A stretch of 64,000 nucleotides of DNA. Source: Edaphochlamys debaryana (Eukaryota > Chlorophyta > Chlorophyceae > Chlamydomonadales). The stretch covers positions 1,116,001 to 1,180,000 of the forward strand of contig JAEHOE010000003.1 of assembly GCA_016858145.1 (NCBI GenBank), in the 5' to 3' direction. The notes beneath the pieces were generated by a model, which saw only the letters and a list, made by a program, of their open reading frames with translations, did not search any database and was not told where the DNA came from. Within the stretch, counting starts at the first letter, position 1. Every line of letters starts with the position of its first letter. This document shows positions 34,909 to 47,800 of this stretch, one piece after another. The position numbers were made by a program, and so were the translations under genes.

Positions 34909-35811
34909 GGCCAGTCATAAGTTGCTGTCGTACAGCCGATTCGGAAGGCCGCAGTTGCGGGCTTGAGGCGCCATGCAGCAGGGCTGTTGGCGTTCAAGGG
35001 CTTTCGCGGCGTTGGTTGCCTCATCGCACAAAAGCAACTGCTCCTGCTGTTCTGCTCTGGAGGCACTGGGCAGCTGTTTCTCTGTGTATCTGGAGGTACC
35101 GGGTGTGCAGCAGTGCGCGTGACCCTGGCCGTGCCAGTGTATGTAGCCAAGTAGGGTACCGTAGACGGGCCGCTGGTCGGCTTCTCGGATTCGTACATAG
35201 TTATATACCTGTATTCTGTGTGATGCTGATATCGCGTGGTCTCAGGCCTTCCAATGGCAGTAAGGGGCTAGGTACTGTGACAGGAGGTGACAGGGTTTGT
35301 GGCACCGGCCCTCTTGGACTGGAGTGACGGGCTGTGGACGGGGTCTTGGAGACGGGCGATACATAGCGAAAAGCAACGGGGGGGGGAATACTGTGAGGGA
35401 AAGGCAACAGAGTCTATGCAAGCAGGCGGGTCAGGACACTGGCGGTCTGGGACTGAATCGGTAACGTGAGAGACGTTGTGCTCGCGCGCACCGCACGCCC
35501 CCGCACGCCGTGTACACAAGGCGGCACGTGCCATGCATCACCCTAGAATCCCATAAGCTGTGCCGGGAAGTCCAGGAAAGAGAGCGTCCAAAAGACTGAC
35601 ATCGAGGGCGGGGAGCGCTCGGAGGTGCCGGGGCACGGTGCCGGTGCTCGTGGGATTGGGCCATTTGGGCGGGCTGGCATGGGCATGGGGAGGGCGAGAG
35701 GTCAACCGCGACCGCAATTGCTCGCAGCGCCAACACCCACCCACGCAGCTATGGGGTAACCCAAGCAGCTCCCCGTTAGGGCAGAGCTCCGTTGACCACG
35801 ACCTGAGCGAA
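34909..35811. other. Intergenic spacer between tandem plus-strand genes
   Basis: 0.9 kb: 3' UTR of the phosphatase and 5' region of the MON2-like gene. The MON2 frame stays open upstream to about 35560 but has no ATG, so it is not extended. No TGTAA signal or repeat was found. Confidence 0.5.
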
Positions 35812-38800
35812 ATGGCAGAATTAGTCTTGCCCGTCGTGGAGACGGACCTCAAGCTCCTGGCAGCTGAGGCCAAGAAGGCGGAGAGCCCTATGAATGTCAT
35901 GGGCATCTTCCATCACTCGGAGCTGCCCGCTTTGAAGGAGGCGACGGAACGAGCGCTGCACAAAGTCGCAGAAATGCACAAAGCTGGCCACCTCGACGGA
36001 GGGCTCGCGAGCGTGCAGCGAGCGTTGGTGCGTGGCTTCATGGATGTCGGGCTCTGCAGGGGACTTTGGCTCACGAGCTGGTGCCCTCGTGCAGGAGATC
36101 CTTACTCCGTTTGCGCTTGCGTGTGAGACCAAGTACCCGAAGCTGGCATGCATCGCGCTCAGCTCTTTTCAGAAGCTGCTTGCGAACGATGCGGTCTCGG
36201 TCAAGGGGCGCTGTGAAATTATAAAGGCGTTCCAGTCGGTAGGTGTGCACCTGCTGCCAGCCCCCGGGCGCACCAGCCGGCTTCCCCGGCCCCAGCACTG
36301 CTCCCCCATCCTGCAGGCGGAGAAGCTCAGCGACGAGAGCGTCAAGCTGCGCATTCTGCAGGCTAGCCTCACCATCATACAGAGCCCCTCCTTTGCGGAT
36401 GAGCAGGTGGGCAGGGAGCAAAGACGGTACGAGTCGTGCTGGCCCCCTGCGTTCTGAACAGCCGCTGCTGGCATCCAAACCTACGCCTTCGGCTTCCACC
36501 TCCCCCGCCTCGCCTCCACTTCCGTCCAGGATGGCATCCAGCAGCTGCTGTCGGTCCTGTTCCGCCTCTATGTCAACAACAAGTCCAATCTTGCCGTGCA
36601 CAGCACCGCGGGGGCGACCATTCGGCAGGTGCGGGGCCAGGCACGCATGGGCCCGTTCTTGCTGGGATACCGGTCTCCCTGTTCAGTGCTCAGCGCGCAA
36701 GACTGACCCCTCCCCTCTCCTGCCTCTCTCCCCAGGCCGTGGCTCTCATCTTTGACCACTCGGTCATAAAGGGCCGGGCCGTGTCCGCTTCAGCGGCCGT
36801 GGGGCCTTCATCTACACCCCCGATCGGATCCCCGGCCGTCAGCTCCTCACCCCTCCTGCTGGCCGCATCCACGCCCATCCGCTCCGCCGCTCTCAGCTCC
36901 CTGGGGGGAACCGGGAGCCCCGGGGCGCCCGGCAGCGCGGGCGGCAGCGCAGCCATCATGCTGGGGGACCGGAGCAGGGGCGGCAGCATGGGCGGCGCTC
37001 CGTCAGGCGTGGCGGCGGCCATGGCCGCAGCATCTGCAGCGGCCTCCGCTGCTTCCGCTGCGACGGCCGGCGGAGGCGGCACTGACGGCGGCGCTCCGCT
37101 GGGGCGGGAGCTGGTGCCTGTGCTGCTGCTCGAGGAGGTCGTGGCGTGGCTGGGCGGAGGTGCGCGGGTTCGGGCCTGGGCCTAAGCACCCGCGCCTGGC
37201 ATATGATGAAGCCCTGGTGTAGCTACGGGGTGGACCAACCGCCTGAGCTGAGCGGCGTGGCCACGCTCTCAGCTGCGGCCCCGTAACCACCCGTTGCCAT
37301 CCCCGCAGCCAAGCCGGATACTCCGTGGATCTCCCTGGGCGCGCGCGGGCCCCGCCCCGACCGCTCGTTCCTGCTGGAGCTGCTGGAGGGGGTGCTGCTG
37401 CAGCGGGCGCCGGCCATCCACCGCCTGCCGGGGCTGGCCTTGGCAGTGCGGGTCAAGGTGCGGAGTGGGCCCTCCTGTGGACTGGACCCCGCTGGGCTCC
37501 AGGGGGACCTCTCCAGGTCGACTTAGAAGGCACAGGGCAGGGGCATAGCGCGCATAGCGCGAGGAGCTGTAGACCGAAGCCCCCTGTAGGCTCTCCACCG
37601 CCTGCGCCTGCCCCCTGCCCTCTGCCCGCAGGTGGCCCCGGTGGTGTGCGGGCTGCTGGACTCTGCCTGCGACCGCCTGGTGGACCCCGCGGACGCCCCC
37701 GACTGCCGCCTGGTGGTGCGCTGCGCGGCCGCGCTGGTGAGCGGGGGGCGGCAGGGGGTTGGGCACATGGGGACGGGGAAGGGGTTAGAAGTGGGGCGGT
37801 GGAGGGGGAGCACAGCGACAGCGGCGTGATGTTGGGGCAGGAGTTGCGGCTATCGTTTGGGGCTTCCGCTTAACTCCCGCTTGACGACCGGTTTGTTACG
37901 TGGAGCCGCAGGTCCGGCGGCACCACGCTCTGGCCCCCGAGCGGGCGGCCTACGTGCTGGTGCGCCTGGCGGAGACGGCCGGCAGCGTGGGGCGGCAGGG
38001 CGCAGCACACCGCTGGCAGCGCTTCATGGCGCTGCAGGTGGGGCGGGTGGGGGTGGGGGCGGGAGCTCCGGCTGTGTGGGCAGCGCTTGGACATCCCGAG
38101 AGGGGGTTTCCGCTGGCTGGGTGGGTGGGGGACCACCTGCGAAGCAAGGAATTCCCCGTCGCTTATACCCGCTATGATTCTGAACCCGCAGGCACTGAGG
38201 CCGCTGCTTGGGGAGCCTCAGCTGGTATACAGGTGCGGGCGTGGGGGCTGCCGTTGAACAGAAAGAAGGAAGGAGCCTACGTAGACACGTCAGTAAGGGA
38301 CCATTCCTGGCAGGGTCCGTGCCCAAGGTTCCCGCTGCAAAAGTCTTCGGCCCGTGCCCTGCAGGTTGTACCACCTGAACGCAGCTGCCTCCAGCGGAGG
38401 AGGGGGCCTGGGACCCCGCGCGGGCGACTCTGGCGCCGACGCGGGCGGCGAAGGCGGGCCGCTGCCGGCGGTGGTGCGAGCCCTCCACGACTCCCTGCGC
38501 TGGTGGGTCGGGGGCCGTGCAAGCCATCTGACAACGCAACAGGCAGCGATCCTCCCGCTCCTTACGGCCAAGGGCTAGTCCTGGCCGCAGGCCAGGGCAT
38601 CGCCAGCCTCGCGCCTGCACATCCCATCTGCCTCATCTAGGTTTCGGGTCTTATGCCACCCCCACACTCACAGCACCCACCCACTGCGTCCTCTCTGCCT
38701 CTCCGCCACCCACCCCTGCGCCCCGCGGCCTCCGCAGGTACGTGCGCACCGCCATCGAGACGCCCGAGGACGACGTGGTGGCGGCCCTGGGCAACCTCTA

Positions 38801-41800
38801 CCTGCAGCGCCAGCTGGGGGCGAGGGACTCGGTGCAGGTGGGGCCTGGGTGAGGCATGGCACAGAATGGTCGTGCCCGCTGCACCACACAGCGCCTCCTT
38901 GCTGGTCCTACTCATCACCCACTACCTGAACTCCCTGGCTGGCGTGGTCACGCCACTGCTCGTGTCCCGTCCCTGTCCTTGCCCAGGAGACGGAGGCGTT
39001 CGGGACCAACCTGGCGCACGGCAGCGAGGTGGTGATTGCGCACCTGGGCCTGGAGTGCGTGCTGGCGCTGGGGGCCTCGGCCGAGGCGCTCACGGACGCA
39101 GTGGTGGTCCCCGCGGAGCCGGGCATGCCCTCGCCCAAGCGTGAGCAGGGGGCGGGGCAGCCGGGGGCTAGGGGCTGAGAGGGACGGGCGGGAGCCAGGG
39201 TGGCCGGCGGAGAGGGGCTGGAGGCAGAGGATGGGAGCGGCGAGCTGCGAGCAAGGAGAGACCTCGTTCGTGCACTGCTGACAGCTTGTGATTCTTGCTG
39301 GCCCTCCACGCTCCGTACAGTCATGACGCGCGACACGGCTGAGATCCGCGTGGTGTCGGTGGCGGGCCTGGTCTGCGTGCTGTGGCGTGCTGTGATGAAC
39401 GTGTGCAACACGCTTCTGGCGCGTGCGGGGCATGACGTGCTCGTCAACATCCTCATGCGGGGGCTGCAGGTGCGGGGCCGCAGGGGCAGGGCAGCACGGG
39501 TTCCGGTTCTTCGACCAGTCCAACACGGCACGAGCCCGAGACTGTCAGTCGCGCAGGCTTCCAACCACCCTCCTCACGACCGCACCGCACCCTCTCACCT
39601 GTGGTTGCTTGCAGGGCATGACCTACAGCGCTGGCGCCCTGGGCCTGCGGGAGCCGCGCGACACGCTGCTGCACGCGCTGTGCGCCCACACGCTGCTGCC
39701 CCCGGGGGAGGACGACATGGCGGCGGCCATGGCCCTGGGGCCCCCGGGCGGAGCGGCGGGGCCGGGGGCGGGCGGCGGGGTGGGGGCTTTGCCCGAGGAC
39801 CGCAGCGTTGGAGGGTGAGGCGGGGCGCGGGACGGGGCGCAGGCTGGGGCCCGGTGAATGCAAGGACTTGTACCTGGGCAAGGTGTTGGTGTTGGTGTTG
39901 GGGCTGGGCTTGACCTTGGATGTTGAAGTGGGCAGCGGCAAGGCTTGCTAGGCCTATTTGACCTCTGACTAACCTCCAACCGCCCTCCGAGCCCACTCTT
40001 AGGGCTGCACGCCGCTCCTCCGTCGCCTCCGTCAGCAGCGTGGCCCCATCGGGCTCCTCCACCTCCGCCCTGCCCACCCTCCTCGGCCAGCCCTCCAACG
40101 TCTCCACCTCCTCCGCCGGCGCCACGCCCCTCCCGCCCTCCGCCTCCGCCTCCGCCTTCCCCGCTCCCTTCGCCTCCACATCTGCCTCCTCCGCGTGGGG
40201 CGCCTCCTCCATCGGCCCCGGCTTCCTCACCGGCATCCTCGCGGAACGGGGCGGCGCGGCGGCCGTGCGCGTGGTCCTGACCCCCCGCAACATCGCTGCG
40301 CTGAAGGCGCTGTTCGCCCTGGCCCACCGGCTGGCGGACGTGCTGGGCGGCAGCGGCTGGGCGGCGGTGGTGGATGCGGTCAACGCGCTGGACATGGTGC
40401 TGGTGTCGCCCCACACGACCACGGCCTCGTACCTGCTGGTGAGGGGGCCAAGGGGCTGGGGTTGGGGTCGAGGGAGGGGCTCTGTGGGTTGCGGAGGGCT
40501 GAGGAGGAGAAGGGAGGAGGAAAGAGGAGGAGGCAGGGCTGGGGCTTATGCGTGGCGTAAGGCGGCCTGGCGCTGACGCGAGCCTTGCGCTGCTTCGCAG
40601 GAGACTGCTGGCGAGATGGAGGTGCTGGGCCTACAGCCCACGCTCTCCATGTCCCTGCCGCCCGGCGTGGGCCAAGCGGCCGTGGCCGCCGCCGCCGTGG
40701 CGCTGTCCTCCGGCGGCGCCGCGGCGGCCATGGCCGCCGCCCGCGAAGCGGGCGTCCTCGCCGCTGGCGTCGCCGGCACGGGCATGGCCATGCCGACGGC
40801 GGCGGCGGCGGCGCTGGCGGCGGCTGTGGCGGAGGGCGGCTCCGACGACGGCGCCACGACGGCGCAGCGGGAGCTTCGCATCCTGTCCTCCGCCGCCGAC
40901 CAGCTGTTCGAGAACACGCACCACATGTCCCCCGAGGCGGTCGTGTCGCTGCTCTCGGCCCTGGCAGACATCTCCTCGCGCACGCTGGCGGGCATGGGCC
41001 TGCCGGCGGGCCCGACTGGCGGCGGCGGAGCCGCCGCCGCTGCTGCCGTTGTCCTCGACGGCGGCGCGCAGCTCGGCATGTCCTCCGGCGGCGCAGCCGC
41101 CGCCATTGCGGCAGCGCGGGCCGCTGGGGTGCTGGCGGCGTCAGCCGCCGCCGCAGCCGGAGGCGGCGGCGGCGGTGGCACCGCATCGGGCGAGGGCGGT
41201 CCCTCCGGCGGTGCGTCGCTGACGATGCCGGCGGGGGTGGCGGCCGTGCGATTGTGTGCGCTCAACCGCATGGTGGACACTCTGCTGCACAACCTGTGGC
41301 GCATCCAGGACCTGTGGGGCATATTCCTGGCGCACGTGCTCGAGGTGCTCGAGAGCTCCAGTCCGCAGGCGAGATGGGCTGGGGGGCCGGGTTGCAAGAG
41401 CCAGGGGGGTGGGGCTGGCGGTGTTGGGAGGTGCATCGGGGCTGCAAACTTGGCAAGCAGGTTTGGCAGTGGATGCGGGGTCGGGCAGGCGGTAGCGCAT
41501 CTCGCTTTCTCCTTTCTGGTCGGCGTCATGTGTAATGGCTCCGGTGGCGGCCTCCGCTCCTCCGCCCCTCCCCGGCCCCGCAGGTCCGTGCCGCCGCCCT
41601 GGACGCGCTGGACCGAACCATCACACGGGCCCTCAGCCCCGACCTGCACGTCCCGGACAAGTTCACCGCCCCCCTGCCCCCGCCCGAGGACGCGTTCTCC
41701 CCCGGCACCGCCGCTGCTGCAGCCGCCGCCCGACGGTCAATGTCCAACGCCGGCTCCACGCCCGTGCCCTCGCCGGGCCTCTCGCTGTACCCGTCCTTCG

Positions 41801-44800
41801 CCATCGGCCCCTCGCCGCTACACGCAGCCTCCGTGCCTATTGCGCAGGGGTCGGGGCTGTTGTCGGGCCAGTCGCCCGGGCCGGGGTCGCGGCGCACGTC
41901 TCGGGACATTGGCGTCCTGGGGTCCAGCGGCGGCGCGCAGTACTCGGGCAGGCAATCCGGCGAGCTGCCGCCGCTGGCGCCAGGGATGATGGCGGCGGTG
42001 GGCTCGCCGCCGCCGCCAGGGCTGCAAAACACGCCGCTGCGGACTCAGCTGCCGCCAGGCGTTATGCTGCAGACCGTGTCTGAGTCACCGTTCCTCAATG
42101 CGTCGCCAGGCTCCGCCAACTCAACCTCGGCCGCCGCCTCGCCGTTCGCGCAGAGCCTCTCCGCCGCCGCCGCAGCCGCCGCCGCCGGCGCGCCGCCCTC
42201 CCCCGCCATCCCGCCCAGCTTCACCTCCACCTACGGAGCCCAACCGCCAACCGCCGCCGTCCAACAACCGCTGTCGTACATCATCAACCGCGGCGTACAG
42301 CAGGCCGCGCAGCAGGAGGACGTGCAGCACATGCTCTTGGTCGCGCTCGACTCCCTGTACTCGGAGCGGGGCCGTACGGCAGATGTACGGCGGGGGCTGC
42401 TGCGCGTGGCTCTTCATGTGCTACAGCACCACGGCGAGGCACTCACCCGGGGCTGGGTGCCGCTGCTGCGGCTGCTGGAGGCGGTGCCGGGGAGGGGCGG
42501 CGTGGACGCCACGGAAGTGCGGCTGGGCTTCCAGGTAGGGAAGGGCAGGGGCGGCGGGGGGGAACGGAGCGGGAGGATAGAGGAACCCGCGCACTCTCAC
42601 GCAGCTGCGCCTGTTCGCCTTTGCCTCCGCGCTTCGCTCCACATAAGTGCGGCGCCGCAGAAGCCGACGCGGTTCGTGTTGTGTCGGGCATAGCTGACCC
42701 GTCGCTTAGTGCGCCCCTTCCTCGCCCTCGCCTTCCTCCCTTTCCATCCTCCCTCACCGCTCCTCTTCCCCTCCCCTCTCCCCCTACTCCCCCTCCTTCC
42801 CCCCCCAGGTGGTGGAGCTGCTCGCCACCGACTACCTGGCCTCCTCGCTGCCCAAGGAGCACGTGGCCAAGGCCCTGGACGTGATCGCACGCTTCGCGCA
42901 CCAGGTGGGGCCGTGCGCCCGCGGGTGCGATGAGCGGGAGGAGGCATGGGCGCACAGCTGGGCTACCAGCATGAATGTGCATGGCGGGCACATGGCCTTG
43001 GCTAACTGCTTGGGCTCGGGCTCAGCTGTATGCCCTTTGCCTCTTCCTAGCCACGCCGTCACGTGTGTTTACTGTACTAGACGCGCGGGGCTTGGTCCTA
43101 GCCCACGCCCCACGCTGTTGCCTCAGCGCACCACATCAGGCCCTCACTTGCCTTTGTCTGCTGCCGCTCTCCCTCCCGCCAGGACCTGGTCCTCAACGTC
43201 TCCCTCACCGCCATCACCATGCTCTGGAACGTCACCGACCACCTCGCCCGCAGCAGAGGCACGCTCTCGCGCGCCGCCAACGCCTCCCACGCCGCCGCCT
43301 CGCAAGCCGCCGCCGCCGCCGCGGCCTCGGCCGCCGCCGCCAGCTCCTGTACCGCCGCCGCCGCCAACGGCGGCGCGCTGAGCTTTTCGGGCATGTCGGG
43401 TTCCTCCACCCCCGCCGTGGACATCCCTGGTCGGCACCCCAGCGAGGGCGGGGCCGAGCTGGGCGAGAAGGAGAAGCAGATGTCACCCGCCTTCGCCGCT
43501 GCCCTGGCCTTCGCGCGCGGCGTGCCGGCCCGCCCCGGCTCCTCCTCCTCCACCAACTCCCCGTGGCCCGACGCCCCAGCCACCACCACCGCCTCCGCCA
43601 CCATTACCGCTACGGGTACCGCGCAGCCCGGGGAGGGGACGCCGGCGCCTGCCCTGACTGGGCCGCGGCGGCCGTCGGGTGCGGGGATGGCGCCCCTGGG
43701 GGCCTCTCCCGGCGAGGCGGGTGCGCCCCTGCACGACCTGAACGAGGCCGAGTCCATCGCCATGCTCATGATCGCCTTCCGGGCGCTCAAGGCGCTGTCG
43801 GTGGACCCCCGGCCAGAGGTGGGGAACCGTGGGATGCGCGGCGCCTGTGCCGTGCGGTCACACGGCTGCACAAGATGGCAGCGCTCTGCGGGGTTTTGTC
43901 CTCGAATAGGAGGGCGTATGCCCCCCCTCGGCACCCCCGGACGCAACACATGCTCCTTCCGGGGAGCTGGTCGCCCATCCGCTGGAAACCCTCCCTTCCC
44001 CCTTGCTCCCTTCCGCCCTCACTTATCCTCCCTTCCCTGCCTCCCCCAGGCCCGCAACGCCGCCGTGCGCACGCTGTACCTGGCCGTGGGCTCCCACGGC
44101 GGCAAGTTCCCGCTCACAACCTGGCACGAGCTGTTCTGGTGCCTGCTGTTCGAGCTGCTGGCCACCATCTATAAGCAGGTGTGTAACCGCACGCAGCATG
44201 GGATAGCCCACGCCGCGGGCTCATGGCGATTCACTTGCGTTTGCGTTGAGGGTAAGCCAGGCCCACGGTGACCAGCGCGCGCCGCCTGGCTGGCCTGGCC
44301 CATCGCTCCAATGCTCTCTGTGTGTTGGTGTGATGGTGGTTGTTGTCGCTCCGCCCCCTCCCGCAGGCGGCGGCCAGCAGCCGCGAGGAGGCGGCAGCGG
44401 TGGAGCTGGGCAAGGAGAAGGGTGAGCGGATGCAGCGTGTGGCGGTGTGGCGATGGGGCACAGGGCGGACGAGGAGCAGACAGCAGCGAGCGTCGCAGAG
44501 TCCCCTCGTGTCTGGCGCTTGCCACCAGACGGTCAACACATGGTACCACCCCCTTCTTCTGCCACGTGCACACACCCTCTCGGCGTCCCCCACCTCCCTT
44601 TCTTGCCCTTCCCTTTCCCCTCCCCCCCAGGCGGCCGCTCCGTGGTGATGCTGGTGCACCACTCGCGCAACAGTGAGCAGAAGCAGTGGGACGAGACGCT
44701 GGTGCTGGCGCTGGGCGGCACGGCCAAGGTGGTGAAGCGCCACCTGCCGCTGCTGGCGCGGCTGGACGTGTGGGGCAGCGCCTGGGAGGAGCTCATGCAG

Positions 44801-47800
44801 GCGAGCGGCGGGCGGGGCGGGGTGGGGTGGGTGGGTGGGTCATCTCTCTAGCTTGGAGGAATGCGGGCGAGCGGCGGCGGCTGTGCTGGAGGCAGCTCTG
44901 GGGTCAGGTCGGAGCCGGGGGGCTGATGGGGCCACGCGCGGGCTGAAGCGGAGGAAGGGAGCAGCCATCTGGTGCCGGGGTTATGCTGGTCTCCCTTGCC
45001 CTGACCCCGCCGCTGCTGCTGCTGCGTCTGCCCCCAGGTGGTGGGCTCCCTGCTGGCCAGCGGGCGCAAGGGCGTGGCCATGGCCGCCACCAGCCTGCTG
45101 TCCACCGTGCTCACGGTGGGTCTAAGGATGACGGAAGGGTGGTGAGAGGACGTCTTATGCGCTGGTGGGGCTTGCGGGGCAGCCGATAAGGGCTCGTGCA
45201 CCTTGTTGGGCTGTAGGAGAGCCCTGGCCCCCGCTGTGAGCACAGCTACTGCAAGGCTTGAAGAGCACTGGGGGAAGGGCCTCGTGAGACGGTCGACGAG
45301 GGCTGGGGCAGCTCATGCTGGTGCAAGGTGAGCCCTGGTCGGGTGCCTGCTCTTGAAAGCACGCCGTAACTCCCCGCACAGGAGCACGGCGCTCGGCCGG
45401 TGGTCACTCGGGCCATGTGGGACCGAGCCCTGGAGGCAATCGACAGAGGTGCGCACGAGGGGAGTACGCGGCTCTCGCGACGGGGCTCGGTTCTTGAGCC
45501 TGGGGGAAGAAGCACTGTGGCTGCCCCGGCCCCCATGCCCGGCCCCACAGGGCTCGGCCTGGCACCGTCGCCCTGTCCCCCGACGCCCCCGCTGTTTCGC
45601 CCGCTACCCTGCAGGTGTGGGCGTCATGGCCGCACCCAACACGCCGGCGTCCATGCAGGCTCGCGCCGAGCTGCTCACCTGCATCGCCAACCTGGCCTTG
45701 CCCCTGCTGGGCCTGCCCAAGCCGCCCTCCCTCGCCGCCTTCGAGCCGCCGCCCCTCTCCCCAGCCTTCACGGGGTCCGGCATGTTCCTGCCTCCCGCCA
45801 TCACTCTGCCGCCCCCGGCTTCGCCCGCTCAGGCCGCCGCCGCGGCGACGGCTGCCGGCGTGGGCCTAGGCATGTCGCCGGGGGGCCTGCCAGCCAGCGT
45901 TGGACCCGCAGCTACCCAACCGGCGCCGCCGCCCGATCCGGAGCACGTGATGCTATTCGTGCGGTGGTTGGACCGCTTTGCACGGTATCCGGTCGGTCTG
46001 GATGACTCATCCGCCATCCACTTCACGACGCTCGGCCCGATCCAGCGCGCCGCGCTGGCAGCCCTCTCCGCCATGCCGCCCGCAATTACGTCATCCAACA
46101 CGTGGCCTGCCGTACTTGGCGTGCTGTGCAACATGATGCGGCCGTACAGCACGCTGGCGCTGCGGGCGCACGCTCAGCAGGCGGCGGCTCTCCAGGCGGC
46201 GTGCGTTGTTGCGGTGAGTTGCCTTGGCCGCCCCATGTCTGGTTTGCGACCGCACGCCTCGTCAACCCACATCCATCTCCCCTGTACGCTAGCTATGCCA
46301 GTGTCTCCTCTCTCGCCTCATGCCGCTCACGTGCCCTTCTCCTCCCGCTCTCCACTCGGCCCTGCTCCACAGCAACGCCGTGCGGGCGGCGGCATGGCCG
46401 CGCCTCCCGCCCCCTCTCTCTCGTCAGAGCCACCTTCCGGGCTGTCTTCCTTGCAATCCTCCGCCGAAAAGGTGAGCCAGCGGGGCCGGGGCCGCGCTTC
46501 CACGCTTGCCCGCTCTGCACTTCTTCAGCCCTTGCTCGTGACCGGGGACCGATCCACTCTAGCTCAAGCCCACGGCTCACCAGGCGCTCTCCCGACTCCC
46601 GGGCACCGTACGCAGCCCTGCAGCCACCACACGACCTCACGGTCGCCTTCCCTGGCCGTGCTAATCATAAGCCACGCGCCGGCCTTTGCAGGGTCCGTCC
46701 GGGCCTGGCTCCCGCCCCGCCGTGGACCCCCTGCTGGAGGCCCGCGCCATGTCCCCCGTGTGGATGGCGCGGATTGCGGAGCTGGCGGCGGCCTGGTACC
46801 GGGACCACGTCACGTGGCAGGCGAGGCGGGGGGGTAAAGGTGTTTGGAGACTGAGTGGGTGGGGGCTCGGCTCGTGCCGGGGCTAGAAGGCCATTACGAC
46901 GTTACCCCAGTGAGATGTGGGCCCTGGCGGTGGTGCTGTCATGTGCAGTTGCATACTCCTCAGCAAGCATGTCCGTTCACACGCCTGCTCCAAGAGAGTC
47001 CCGCTTGCCCACCGCTTTCGGTCCCGCTGACCCTTTGCCAATTCCCATCGTTACGCCCTGCTCGCCTCCCGCCCCAACAGGTCCGCGTGGCCACCTTCCC
47101 GCTGCTGGTGGGCGCCCTGTCCGAGTGCATGGCCACCCGACACCTGGGCCCGCAGCTGGGGGCACAGATCGCGGCGCAGCAGCAGCAGGCGGCGGCGGCA
47201 GCGGCGGCCGTGGCGCAGCTGGGTGGCGGCGGCGCGGGGCCTGCAGCAGGCGGGGCCTTCGCCCTGGTGCTGCCGGACTGCGCCCCGGAGCCCCTCGACG
47301 AGCTGTGGCGCTCGGCCACCAAGGGCTTTGTGACGGTGGTGTCCACGGGCCTGCCGTCCATCAACATCTGCAGCCAGGCAAGGGGGGGGGGGGACGCCAG
47401 GGGGGCACAGGGTTGCTGTTTACCATTTCCTTGACCACAGAGGTTGCTGCCTGTATTGTGAAGGATGCGACCGTGGGCCAGCGCGCGTTCCCCCTTCCTT
47501 GAGCACTTCCTAGCACGGTCCCAAACCGCCGCTGGCTTGTTTACATTGCCATGTCTCTTCTCCCAGCCTCCCAGCGATTCTGCGACACGGATCTCGCCCA
47601 GCCCCGGGACCCGAGCTGTCTGACACGCCTCTGCCGCACCTCCTCCCCTCCGCAGGGCCACGCGCAGCACGTGCAGGTGCCCCACTCCACCTGGCCGGCG
47701 CTCGCCCGCGCCTTCACCATGTTCCTGCTGGCCTCGGGCCTGCCGCACCTGCACCAGCCCTCCGTTGAGGCACAGGCGGCGCTGGCCGCCGCCGCAGCGG

